This document shows positions 24,576 to 32,821 of a DNA stretch of 64,000 bases, piece after piece (positions within the stretch are counted from its first letter, which is position 1; the number at the start of each line of letters is the position of its first letter). The notes under the pieces were generated by a model. It was not told the origin of the DNA. It saw nothing but the letters and a program-made list of their open reading frames with translations, and did not search any database. The stretch spans positions 186,001 to 250,000 of the forward strand of contig NZ_FZNQ01000002.1 of NCBI RefSeq assembly GCF_900188065.1, given 5' to 3'. The translations under genes and the position numbers were made by a program. The DNA comes from Halorubrum vacuolatum. Lineage in GTDB: Archaea; Halobacteriota; Halobacteria; Halobacteriales; Haloferacaceae.

Positions 24576-25313
24576 TCACTGATACATCTTTAACGGTTCG
24601 GCCTGTGAACTCTCCTCGTTCGCCTGTTGCATCCGCCTCGCAAATGCCTCCTTCGCCTCCTTGATCTCCTCCGCTTGGTCGGTGAGCCCCTCAATCGGCG
24701 TCTCAATGTCGGCGATCGGATCGATCCCGTCAACGATCAACGTCCGTGCCGCCTCCGGATCCGGAAACTGTGGGTCCGACTCGACGATGAGGCCCACGGC
24801 GGAAAGGTCCCGTCGCAACGCGTCCGCCAACATCGCGCCCGTCGGGCCGGAGATCAGTCCCGATTCCGGCGGTGCCTCGAGGTCGACGTCGGCAGCGCGG
24901 GGATCGGCGGGTCCCGCCGTCAGTCCGTAGAGATCGGGAGGGGAGACGTCCTTCTCTCGGGGGAGCCCCGAGAGAAAAAGCGGCAGTACCTCGGTCTCCT
25001 CATACCATCCCGCAAAACACTCGGCGAACTCCACCGCGGCTGCGGGGGTCACCGGCACGTCGCTCTGTAAGGCCATCAGTTCGGTTTCCGGATCCGCATA
25101 GAGCCGAACGGGCGTTCGGAGGGCACGGTTGTCAGCCGCATATGTCACGACAGGTGGCAGCCCCTCACAGTGGACGTTCGCGTGATGGACCATTCCATGG
25201 ACGTCTACCAGGTGATCGGCCGCGATCTTTCCGACCAGACCGATCCCTGGGAACCCCTCGACGAGCACCGGTTCGTTCAACGGTACCTCCTCAACGACGG
25301 TGATTTGTGACAT
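24576..25313 (-). CDS. PAC2 / proteasome-assembly-chaperone-family protein (paralogue 2)
   Basis: 245 residues from MSQITVVEEV. Opens with NEPVLVEGFPGIGLVGKIAADHL, the same glycine-rich signature as the gene at 5335-6087, then the PVTPAAAVEFAECFAGWYEE and FLSGLPREK segments, GLISGPTGAMLADALRRDL, and a C-terminal charged helix rich in Glu/Lys/Arg (IKEAKEAFARRMQQAN). Both copies lie alone, so the pair is dispersed, not tandem. Function in archaea unproven; the family is homologous to a proteasome assembly chaperone. The open frame to 25403 is rejected because the family signature begins soon after 25313. Confidence 0.87.
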   Translation of the reverse strand: MSQITVVEEVPLNEPVLVEGFPGIGLVGKIAADHLVDVHGMVHHANVHCEGLPPVVTYAADNRALRTPVRLYADPETELMALQSDVPVTPAAAVEFAECFAGWYEETEVLPLFLSGLPREKDVSPPDLYGLTAGPADPRAADVDLEAPPESGLISGPTGAMLADALRRDLSAVGLIVESDPQFPDPEAARTLIVDGIDPIADIETPIEGLTDQAEEIKEAKEAFARRMQQANEESSQAEPLKMYQ

Positions 25314-25429
25314 AAGTTGACATACCCGGGCATGGTACTTACCTCTGATCACACCTGGATCGACGGTGAGCGCTTGAACCACCGACGACCGTTCGAAACC
25401 CACTAAACGCGGCCACGGGTACGGGTGGT

Positions 25430-26353
25430 ATGAATCCGCTTGAGCGGTATGCGCCGCTCGTCGACGACCCCGAGGCCTTTTTTACGGCCTGTGACAGATC
25501 GCTTCCGTCGGTCGTCCGTGTCAATACGGCGGTGACCACCGCGGAACGCGTGGCCGCGGCGTTCGATGAGGAGGGAGTCAGATACGAGCCCGTGGGATGG
25601 CATGACGGCCTCTTTCGGCTCCCCGACGGACACCCGGGGCGAAACTGGCCGCACTTTCACGGCTGGACGCATGGTCAGGAGGAGGTGTCCATCCTGCCCG
25701 GGCTCGCGCTCGATCCGCAGCCGGGCGACCGCGTTTGGGACGCCTGTGCGGCACCGGGAAGCAAGACGACACAGATCGCGGCCGCGATGGACGATGAGGG
25801 GACGATCGTCGCCAACGACGCCAACCTCGGCCGCCTTTCGGCACTTAGACACAACACCGAACGGCTCGGGATCACGAACGTCGTCGTCACGAACCAGGAC
25901 GCGCGAAACTACTCGACGAAGCCGTTGGCGTTCGACGAGTTCGATCGGGCACTCGTCGACGCGCCGTGTTCGTGTGAGGGCACCTGTCGGAAGAACCCCG
26001 ACGTGCTCGACGAGTGGACCCTCGAACACGTCGAGGCGGTCGCCGGGATCCAAAAGGGCATCCTCACGCGGGCGGTCCGGATGACGAAACCTGGTGGGAC
26101 GGTCGTCTACTCGACGTGTACGTTTGCACCGGAGGAGAACGAGGCCGTTCTCGATCACGTCCTGGACCAAGTGGACTGTGAGATCGTTCCATGCGACCTC
26201 CCGGTGAAGGCGGTACCCGGCGTCACCGAGTGGGATGGGGAGACGTACGACCCGAGCGTCGAACTCGCGCGGCGGATCTATCCGCACCACAACGACACGG
26301 GTGGGTTTTTCTGTGCGAAGTTGCGGGTCGACGATGGGGAGGTGGGCACATGA
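25430..26353 (+). CDS. RsmB/NSUN-type RNA cytosine-C5 methyltransferase
   Basis: 307 residues. SAM domain with VWDACAAPGSKTTQIAAAM, and two catalytic cysteines: Cys180 in VDAPCSCEG and Cys230 in YSTCTFAPEENE, the m5C RNA methylase signature. N-terminal FERF-like region before FRLPDGHPGRNWPHFHG. It ends within the MTase domain with no PUA-like extension, and the following gene, overlapping by ATGA, carries an RsmF-like C-terminal RNA-binding domain. Target tRNA or rRNA position unknown. Confidence 0.92.
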   Translation: MNPLERYAPLVDDPEAFFTACDRSLPSVVRVNTAVTTAERVAAAFDEEGVRYEPVGWHDGLFRLPDGHPGRNWPHFHGWTHGQEEVSILPGLALDPQPGDRVWDACAAPGSKTTQIAAAMDDEGTIVANDANLGRLSALRHNTERLGITNVVVTNQDARNYSTKPLAFDEFDRALVDAPCSCEGTCRKNPDVLDEWTLEHVEAVAGIQKGILTRAVRMTKPGGTVVYSTCTFAPEENEAVLDHVLDQVDCEIVPCDLPVKAVPGVTEWDGETYDPSVELARRIYPHHNDTGGFFCAKLRVDDGEVGT

Positions 26354-26880
26354 GCGAGCGGACGAACCGCGGCCAGCGCTTCGATCGGCTGCCGGCAACC
26401 CCGGCGGAGCGCACGGTGGCAGGACGCGCGAGCCGGCGGGAGGTACTCGACTGGTGGGACGAACGATTCGGGATCCCACCTGTGACGTTCGAGGGGTACA
26501 CGTTCTGGGAGAAGGGAGCGGGGAAGGTCTGGATCTTCAACGGCGAGGCAGCCGATCCGACCTCGGTTGAGGCCATCGGAATGACCTTCCTTCGAACTCG
26601 CCAGGAGCACTGGAAACCGACCATGCGTGCAGCACAGCGTTTTGGGCGTACCGCAACGCGGAACGTCATCGAACTCGATCCCGAGCAGGCGGCTCGATTC
26701 GCCGCTGGGGAGGATCAATCGATGCCGGGCTGGGATGGCGACTGGGGCTACCTGATCGTCACGCACAAACTCGCCGGCGAGCAGGCATCGCTCGGCGTCG
26801 GACTGTACCTCCACGGCGAGCTTCGCTCGGTCGTCCCGAAGGGGAGCCGGGAGGACCTCGCGGTCATCGATCGCGACTGA
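26350..26880 (+). CDS. PUA-like/RsmF C-terminal-type RNA-binding protein
   Basis: 176 residues. Starts within the stop of the m5C methylase gene (ATGA overlap), so the products are coupled. The region from SLGVGLYLHGELRSVVPKGS resembles the LGxGKxxxGxLKNxxPKG element at the C-terminal RNA-binding domain of RsmF-type methylases; upstream are FEGYTFWEKGAGKVWIFNG and EAIGMTFLRTRQEHWKPTM. No catalytic motif. Inference: it supplies the RNA-binding part missing from its partner, a two-gene version of a normally single chain. Confidence in gene is high, in role moderate. Confidence 0.8.
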   Translation: MSERTNRGQRFDRLPATPAERTVAGRASRREVLDWWDERFGIPPVTFEGYTFWEKGAGKVWIFNGEAADPTSVEAIGMTFLRTRQEHWKPTMRAAQRFGRTATRNVIELDPEQAARFAAGEDQSMPGWDGDWGYLIVTHKLAGEQASLGVGLYLHGELRSVVPKGSREDLAVIDRD

Positions 26881-27134
26881 GACCAGCGGGTTTCTTCATA
26901 CCCCACGATACGGGTGAGTGGCGAACAGGTGACGCCGCTTGACGCATCGATACACGACGGAGCGCCACACACCCGCGAGCCGTCGTGCCGTCGGCGGATC
27001 AGGTCATCACGGCGGAGTGGCCTCGTCATCGGGTATAAATGATCGCTCCTATCACGTGCGTTCCCCTTGTATTGCTGAGGAAACCACATAGTCGATCGAT
27101 CGCTTATTACGTGTCCGGAGGCACAGCCTTGGAT

Positions 27135-28268
27135 ATGAGCGAGAACGATCGAATTCCCGTCACCGTACTGAGCGGCTATTTGGGCGCAGGGAAGACGACC
27201 ATGGTAAATCATCTACTGGCCAACCCCGGCGATCGACGGATCGCCGTCATCCTCAACGATATGGGTGAGGTAAATATCGACGCCGAACTCATCGCGCGCG
27301 AGAACGACGAGGAAGGCGTCATCGACCTCTCGAACGGGTGTATCTGCTGCCGGTTACAGGACGATCTGTTGACCGAGGCGAGCGCGCTCGCGGAGGAGCG
27401 CGAGTTCGATTATCTGCTCGTGGAATCCTCGGGGATCTCGGAACCGATCCCGATCGCCCGCGCCTTTACTGAGGGAACGGAAGATTCGGAGATCGATCCC
27501 ACCGAACGGTTCCGTCTCGACACGATGGTGACCGTCCTCGACTGTTTCGGGTTCTGGAAGGAGTTCGACGCGGGCGAGAGCCTGCCGGGTGGGGCGAACC
27601 CCGATCCGGAGCGACCGCTTTCCGACGTGCTCGTCGAAGGGATCGAGTTCTGTGACGTGTTGGTGTTGAATAAAACGGACATGGTTCCGGACGACGTGCT
27701 GGAGCGAATCGAGTCGGTCGCGGAACGTCTCGGACCACGGGCACGGCGGATCCGAACGAGTTTCTCCGAAGTCGATCCGGACGACGTTCTCGACACCGGC
27801 TCCTTCGATTTCGAGGCGGCGAAGCGGTCGGCCGGCTGGAAGCGCGAACTCGCCGCGAGCGAGCATGGCGATGGCGCTGGGGCGGAACATGACCACGCCC
27901 ACGATCACGACCATTCGGAGGGGGCGGCTGCGGCCCACGGGATCGATTCGTTCGTCTACCGATCGGCCGATCCGCTCGACCCGGAGGCGTTTGCGGACTG
28001 GCTCGGCGAGTGGGACGGCGAGATCATCCGAGCGAAGGGCGTGGCCTACGTCGCCGGCACCGACGACGTGATCGGGATGAGCCAAGCCGGCCCGTCGGTT
28101 CGTGCCGGACCGATCGGCGAGTGGGGTCCCGATGACGACCGGAGAACCCGTCTCGTATTTATCGGACAGGGGATGGACGAGCGCCGTATCCGTGATGAGC
28201 TCGACGCGCTGACGGCGACGGGAGAGGACGTATCCGAGTCCGCGGTGGAGGGGGCGTTTCCCCTATAA
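27135..28268 (+). CDS. CobW/ZNG1-family zinc-metallochaperone GTPase
   Basis: 377 residues from MSENDRIPVT. Walker A GYLGAGKTT (residues 14-22), the metal-binding GCICC (Cys69-x-Cys71-Cys72), NKTD for guanine recognition, and a histidine-rich loop (HDHAHDHDHS) ahead of the C-terminal CobW domain (FADWLGEWDGEIIRAKG ... TRLVFIGQGMD). Members insert zinc into client enzymes using GTP hydrolysis. It stands alone with a TTATTACG box about 30 bases upstream; 254 bases before it hold no gene. An in-frame extension to 27039 lacks similarity. Confidence 0.92.
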   Translation: MSENDRIPVTVLSGYLGAGKTTMVNHLLANPGDRRIAVILNDMGEVNIDAELIARENDEEGVIDLSNGCICCRLQDDLLTEASALAEEREFDYLLVESSGISEPIPIARAFTEGTEDSEIDPTERFRLDTMVTVLDCFGFWKEFDAGESLPGGANPDPERPLSDVLVEGIEFCDVLVLNKTDMVPDDVLERIESVAERLGPRARRIRTSFSEVDPDDVLDTGSFDFEAAKRSAGWKRELAASEHGDGAGAEHDHAHDHDHSEGAAAAHGIDSFVYRSADPLDPEAFADWLGEWDGEIIRAKGVAYVAGTDDVIGMSQAGPSVRAGPIGEWGPDDDRRTRLVFIGQGMDERRIRDELDALTATGEDVSESAVEGAFPL

Positions 28269-28279
28269 ACCGTCGCCGA

Positions 28280-28612
28280 TCAGAGGCCGAGTTCGGCGCG
28301 TAGGTCATCCCAGTCCTCATGGAATCCATGTGTCGATTCGGTCTCTTGCCCGAACGCGGACTGATACACCTCATCGTATTTGAGAAGTTCCCCCCAGCCG
28401 TCGTGGAAGGCCCAATTACAGTATTGACACATGTGCAGTGAGAAGACGCCTGTCGGTGATAAGTGTTGAGACGACGGATCGAGGGGACGGTCGTCGATCC
28501 GACCGTTGAGCGATACGATAAAATATGGGTTGTAGTCTTCGGCAGGATTATTCTTATACGTCCGGTAGGATCGGCCACCGACAACGACGCTGTCGACACG
28601 TCCCGCCCCCAT
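28280..28612 (-). CDS. small uncharacterised protein with a CxxC motif
   Basis: 110 residues, no family recognised. Central HMCQYCNWAFHDGWGE contains a Cys-x-x-Cys with flanking His, suggestive of metal binding; the C-terminus is acidic (DWDDLRAELGL). The start ATG sits in the first of two 28-bp tandem repeats (28599-28654), and no TATA box is visible at the right distance, so the start is uncertain. Composition is less acidic than its neighbours. Real gene likely but not certain. Confidence 0.55.
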   Translation of the reverse strand: MGAGRVDSVVVGGRSYRTYKNNPAEDYNPYFIVSLNGRIDDRPLDPSSQHLSPTGVFSLHMCQYCNWAFHDGWGELLKYDEVYQSAFGQETESTHGFHEDWDDLRAELGL

Positions 28613-28654
28613 TGCCCGCCACGAGACGTCCCGCCCTCATTGCCCGCTTCGAGA
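28599..28654. repeat. two tandem 28-bp repeats at the start of the 28280 gene
   Basis: Unit beginning CGTCCCGCCC and ending CGAGA at 28599-28626 and 28627-28654, with three differences between copies and a partial third copy (CGTCC) at 28655. On the minus strand each copy holds an ATG, one of which is the start codon of the 28280-28612 gene. Confidence 0.75.
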
Positions 28655-28968
28655 CGTCCTCCGTGGATCAGTAACGGCAGGTCGTTGTCGGGTCCCCACT
28701 GACGCACTCGTCCCACCAGGCCATCTCCATCGCTGGCCTCGGTGAACGAAGAACCGAACCAACAAACGTTCGGAACCGCTCGGATCCGTCTTCCGGCGAT
28801 GCAGCGTGACTGCCCTCCGTGAGTATTGCGTGCTGTCTGGAGTGAGCGTTTGGTGATAGCTGTCGTGGCGACTGAACACGGTCGAACGCAACTGGACTGA
28901 TCACGGTCGAGCGCAACTGAACAGATGGCGGCGTGCGATTCAAGTGTACACGCATCACTATTTCGAAA
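28613..28968. other. gene-free region with two sets of short tandem repeats
   Basis: About 355 bases between the divergent 28280 and 28969 genes. It holds the second 28-bp repeat copy and a separate pair of 25-bp tandem repeats at 28872-28921. No RNA gene or convincing small coding gene was seen. Confidence 0.5.
28872..28921. repeat. two tandem 25-bp repeats upstream of the LolA-like gene
   Basis: Units 28872-28896 and 28897-28921, sharing CTGA-x-CACGGTCGA-x-CGCAACTG-x-A with three mismatches. Lies 48 bases before the start codon of the 28969 gene, so it could be a regulator-binding direct repeat. Confidence 0.65.
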
Positions 28969-30222
28969 ATGGTCCTCCAGAACACTCTGCGTTCGCTCCT
29001 CGTAGCGGTAGTCCTCGCTCTCGGCGCCGTTACTGGCGCCGTCGTGCTTGACGGTGTTCCCGGAGTTGGGTCCGAGGATCCCGATCCCGACTCGCTCGTG
29101 GAGCCCACGCTGGAGTCCGACGGCGCACCGTATGACACCCTGAACGCGTCTCGCGAGACGGCCGTGGAGACACGGGAGACACCCGGCGAGGAGTCCGAGC
29201 GCGCCGCGACCGTGGCCGAAGTCGAGAAGGATCCTCCGGACCGGCTTCGCACCGAGATACGGGCGGCCTCCGGCGTTGACGCCGCACCGGGCGACGTGAC
29301 GGTCGTGGACGGCGACGTTCGGAAGCACTACTTCGCCGCCGACGAGCGGATGCTGGTCGATGACGAGAGCGACTGGACGGTGCCCTCGGGCTGGAGCGCG
29401 GAGCGAGTCGAGGAGTACGAGACGACCTACGTCGGGCCCGATGAGGTGGATGGTCGCGAGACCCACGTCGTCGAACTCGTTCCGGGTTCAGACGCGACGG
29501 GGGCGGTGTCGCTGCACGTCGGCAACCGGCAACTCGAGGCAACCGTCGGCGAGGACGCCGAGGAACTCGCCGATGCGCCCGGTCGGACGACATGGTGGGT
29601 CGACGAGGAGACTGGCGTCGTGGTCCGAGAGGTCGTGGAGCTAGCGGTCGCAGCGGACGACACGGCTGATGGCGCAGCACCCGAGGATGTCGACGGCGAC
29701 TGGACCCGGCGGATCGTCACCGAGTACCGGAACCTGACGGTTGATGAACCGATCGCCGACGACCGCTTCGAGTTCGACCCGCCACCTGACACGGAGACGT
29801 ATGAACCGGTCGAGTCGGTCGCCGTGGAGACGGTCGCGGAGGCGGACGCAGTCGTTCCGTTTGCCGTGCCCGAGCCTGACGTCCCGGACCGGTTCGAGTA
29901 TCGGGATGCGAACGCCAACGAGTTCGAGGACGCGTACACGGCGGAGTTCTACTACCGTACCGACTCGGAGCCGGCTGAGGACGTGTGGGTCCGGATCACG
30001 GAGCGTCCGGCACTGTACGACGAGGACGACGTGCTGGAGCGGGAGGTCGGACCACACGACGGCGACCTCGCCGAAACGCACCTCGGGACGACGTACGCTT
30101 GGAGTTGCGACGGCGTCCGGCACGAGGTGAGTGTCGACCTCGCGGTGGAAGAGACGAACGTCGAAGCAGAGGACGAAAAGACGCTGGCGATCGAACTGGC
30201 GGCGACGATGCCCTGCGGGTGA
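28969..30222 (+). CDS. LolA-like secreted or membrane-anchored protein
   Basis: 417 residues from MVLQNTLRSLLVAVVL. One N-terminal hydrophobic segment (signal peptide or anchor), then an acidic linker and a beta-rich region matching the LolA/LolB-type fold seen in haloarchaeal secreted proteins: RKHYFAADERMLVDD, WSAERVEEYETTYVGPDEVDGRETHVVEL, TTWWVDEETGVVVREVVEL and FEFDPPPDTETYEP. The end carries two Cys (WSCDG and MPCG) that may form a disulfide. Function unknown; this fold binds lipids elsewhere. A GTG at 28933 would add 12 residues. Confidence 0.75.
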   Translation: MVLQNTLRSLLVAVVLALGAVTGAVVLDGVPGVGSEDPDPDSLVEPTLESDGAPYDTLNASRETAVETRETPGEESERAATVAEVEKDPPDRLRTEIRAASGVDAAPGDVTVVDGDVRKHYFAADERMLVDDESDWTVPSGWSAERVEEYETTYVGPDEVDGRETHVVELVPGSDATGAVSLHVGNRQLEATVGEDAEELADAPGRTTWWVDEETGVVVREVVELAVAADDTADGAAPEDVDGDWTRRIVTEYRNLTVDEPIADDRFEFDPPPDTETYEPVESVAVETVAEADAVVPFAVPEPDVPDRFEYRDANANEFEDAYTAEFYYRTDSEPAEDVWVRITERPALYDEDDVLEREVGPHDGDLAETHLGTTYAWSCDGVRHEVSVDLAVEETNVEAEDEKTLAIELAATMPCG

Positions 30223-30276
30223 GCGCGGCATGGGAGTCCATCGGAGGTCGTCAAGGGATTCGAAAACAGTGGACGA

Positions 30277-31227
30277 TCACGGTGAGTCCTCAAGCGCGCC
30301 GCTCAGATATCCGTGTGTGAACACCGCGGCGTAGCCCGCCGAGACGACGGCGTCGAGCGCGAGTCGAACGGGGCTCGCCGTCGAGAGCCCGACTGACCGG
30401 AGCGTGACCGTCGTCTCCCACAGCGTGAGCTCGAGGACGGCGGGACGGGCCGTGGCCCCGGCCCCGGCGTCGAGCAACTGTCCGGCGAGAAACAACACGA
30501 GGAGTCCGGCAGTGAGTCCAATGGCTTTCCGGGTATGAACGGTCGTGATCCGCCACGTCGCGACGACCGCCGCGATCGGCCCGTAGCCGCCGACGAAACA
30601 CGCTTCCGGCAGAAAACAGCACTTCACCAGCGTTGCGATGAGGACCGCGACGGTGGCGACGAGCAGCGCGGAGTCGACGTACGGAACCGCCCACGCTGCG
30701 CCGACGGCGGGGAGCGCGGTGTTGACCGCTTGGGACAGTCCCCTCGTGACGGCGATGACCACTGCGAAGAGCGCGGTGCCGACCACGGTCGCAGCGACCA
30801 GAAACGACGGAAGCCGGCGGAGCGTGACGGCGAGACTCGTGCGCGCACTCGAAAGCGTCGACGTGTTCTGATCACCGTCACCCTCGTTCGATGTCGACGC
30901 CCGAATCGCGGCCGTGGCGTGAACTCCTACGTACCCCCGGCCGATCACGACGCCGAGCAGCCCGACGCCCGCAGCCGCGAGTGCGGCGTCCGGGAGCACC
31001 CTGTCGGCGATCCCGACCCGCGACAGTGCGAGCTGTACGACGCCGAATCCGAGGAGTACGAGGACGGTTGAAGGATGGCGACGGAGGAAGTCGGTGCTCC
31101 AGGCGACGGCGGCGGGGCTTGACCGACGAATCACGTCGAGAGTGACGTTCTGACACCGAAGACAGCCGCAGCCGTCGACGTCGGTCCGACGCCGGACGGG
31201 TGAGTGCGTCCCCCCGTTTCCGCCCAT
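30277..31227 (-). CDS. uncharacterised multi-helix membrane protein with an N-terminal Cys cluster
   Basis: 316 residues. N-terminal CGCLRCQNVTL (three cysteines, possible metal site) then about seven hydrophobic helices, including FLVAATVVGTALFAVVIAV and GLTAGLLVLFLAGQLLDAG. No family recognised. Its start (GGNGGTHSPV region) is not certain; several in-frame starts exist. Follows the HTH gene at 31314 on the same strand, with a 20-base hairpin between them. Confidence 0.7.
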   Translation of the reverse strand: MGGNGGTHSPVRRRTDVDGCGCLRCQNVTLDVIRRSSPAAVAWSTDFLRRHPSTVLVLLGFGVVQLALSRVGIADRVLPDAALAAAGVGLLGVVIGRGYVGVHATAAIRASTSNEGDGDQNTSTLSSARTSLAVTLRRLPSFLVAATVVGTALFAVVIAVTRGLSQAVNTALPAVGAAWAVPYVDSALLVATVAVLIATLVKCCFLPEACFVGGYGPIAAVVATWRITTVHTRKAIGLTAGLLVLFLAGQLLDAGAGATARPAVLELTLWETTVTLRSVGLSTASPVRLALDAVVSAGYAAVFTHGYLSGALEDSP

Positions 31228-31280
31228 GTGTGTGAACCCGTACGTCTACTGACTATTCGACCTTTCGACGCTGTCAGTAA

Positions 31281-31300
31281 CCCACGACTTCAGTCGTGGG
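31281..31300. repeat. hairpin between the HTH and membrane-protein genes
   Basis: CCCACGACT-TC-AGTCGTGGG, a perfect 9-bp stem. The sequence is like the sub-terminal hairpins at the right end of haloarchaeal IS200/IS605-type elements (compare the one at 17749) but no TnpB-like coding sequence is attached. A terminator of the HTH gene is the alternative. Confidence 0.6.
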
Positions 31301-31313
31301 CTATTGAGACGGA

Positions 31314-31775
31314 TCAGTGTTCCTGGACGCGCGTCGCGACGTTTGCGACGGATTCCCACGCGGCGATCAGGATCGCAGGCACGCCGATGACGCCGGCCAT
31401 CCGCGCGAACGCCTTTCGCAGGGTTTGTTGATCGGCTTCGGTCCCGAGAACGACGACCTTCGGATCGCGCGTGACGGCATACACCGCCATCTCACGGCCC
31501 TTCTCGGAGTAGCAGGTGTCGACCACGGAGATCAACTCCGCCGCTTCGAGCTTTTTGAGATGGTAGCTGGTGTTCTGAATCGAGAGGTCCATCTCGGCGG
31601 CGATCTCCGAGGCGGTCGCCGTCCGCCGGTTCAGGAGCTGAAAGATATCGTAGCCGGTGTCCACCGCCAGCACCGAGATCATCTCCCGGGTTCGTCGATC
31701 ATCGACGTACAGGACCGCGGGGTCATCGGTCCGTTCGACGGTCGTGTCGCTTCCCGTTGGCAGTAGCCGAGCCAT
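31314..31775 (-). CDS. ArsR-like winged-helix regulator with C-terminal hydrophobic helix
   Basis: 153 residues. Winged helix: REMISVLAVDTGYDIFQLL, the recognition unit TASEIAAEMDLSIQNTSYHLKKLE, and a wing with AVYAVTRDPKVVVLG. The last 30 residues (FARMAGVIGVPAILIAAWESVANV) form a long hydrophobic helix that could insert in the membrane, which would make it a membrane-tethered regulator. A minus-strand TTATAACC lies about 37 bases upstream. Confidence 0.82.
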   Translation of the reverse strand: MARLLPTGSDTTVERTDDPAVLYVDDRRTREMISVLAVDTGYDIFQLLNRRTATASEIAAEMDLSIQNTSYHLKKLEAAELISVVDTCYSEKGREMAVYAVTRDPKVVVLGTEADQQTLRKAFARMAGVIGVPAILIAAWESVANVATRVQEH

Positions 31776-32030
31776 GATCGAAGTATCCGTTCGCGTGGAC
31801 GCCCCTCAGGGTTATAACTGCCGTGGAGGGTCAAACCGTCGTTTGAACCATTCGGGTCCGCCGAACCCGCTCTCCGATCCGCGACGGTGTACCGTACCGC
31901 GCCTCGACGGTCATCTGCGGCTTGCTTGCGTCTTCGTTCCACAGGGGAACCCCTCCGGGATCGAACCATTCACTTAAATCGATGTTTGAGCGTTCAACAC
32001 CTACAATTCGGGCGGGAAGGATGGGTCGTT

Positions 32031-32759
32031 ATGCATCGGCGACGGTTCCTCAGGTCGGTTGTCCTTTCGATGGGAGCCGCCGGCCTCGTCGGGTGCGTCG
32101 ACAGGGGCGGTCGGAGCAGTGGCGAGCTTGATCGAGGGCAACACCTGGAGCCGTGTCCAGTCGACACGCTCGATGATCATGACCCGCCGAGTAACCTGGA
32201 CCGCGAAACGGCGGAGCGATTCGTGCGGTCCTATGAGCCGAGCTACATCGAACACGTGCGGATCGACGTCGACCGATACGGTCGCGTCGAGGGACCCACG
32301 ACCACGGTTGAAGAGACCAGAGCCGTCGATGACGGCTACGTGATCGTCGTGGACTCCCGCTGGAGGACGTCGGACCCCTCCCCGGTACGGTCGCTCGAGT
32401 TCGAGCGTGTCGATGAGACGGACGTCAAACCGGTTCCGATCGATCACGAGCGGTTAACCGAAAACGGGACACTCCGGCAGTTGGTAGAAGATAGCGTCGA
32501 TGAGGGCCGGGGCGGAACCCTTTATCAAGAACACCCCGACTATCGACGGACTCGGGAGGGGATCGAGGATGCGGCCGGACGGGTTGACGGCGCGATCATC
32601 GAACACAGGGACAACCTGGTTCGCGTGTCCGAAATCGAACGGCCGGGCGTCCATGGCGACCGTGCCGAAACGGCTGCCTACTACGTCGCCCCCGGCGTCG
32701 TCTCCCGGTCGACCGAGCCGGATCCCGACCCCGAGACGGGTGATATCGTCGAGTGTTGA
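32031..32759 (+). CDS. TAT-exported lipoprotein of unknown function
   Basis: 242 residues from MHRRRFLRSVVLS. RRRFLRS is a twin-arginine motif, followed by a hydrophobic stretch and the lipobox LVGC, so the product is a TAT-exported lipoprotein anchored outside the cell. The mature part is acidic with RFVRSYEPSYIEHVRIDVD and a final CxxE-like DIVEC end; no known domain. An ACCTACAATT box ahead of the start is TATA-like. Confidence 0.8.
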   Translation: MHRRRFLRSVVLSMGAAGLVGCVDRGGRSSGELDRGQHLEPCPVDTLDDHDPPSNLDRETAERFVRSYEPSYIEHVRIDVDRYGRVEGPTTTVEETRAVDDGYVIVVDSRWRTSDPSPVRSLEFERVDETDVKPVPIDHERLTENGTLRQLVEDSVDEGRGGTLYQEHPDYRRTREGIEDAAGRVDGAIIEHRDNLVRVSEIERPGVHGDRAETAAYYVAPGVVSRSTEPDPDPETGDIVEC

Positions 32760-32821
32760 GCTGGGAATGGATCGGACGCCGGTCGACCCGGTCCGGAGAC
32801 CGATCGGCGCTTCCGGCGAGA

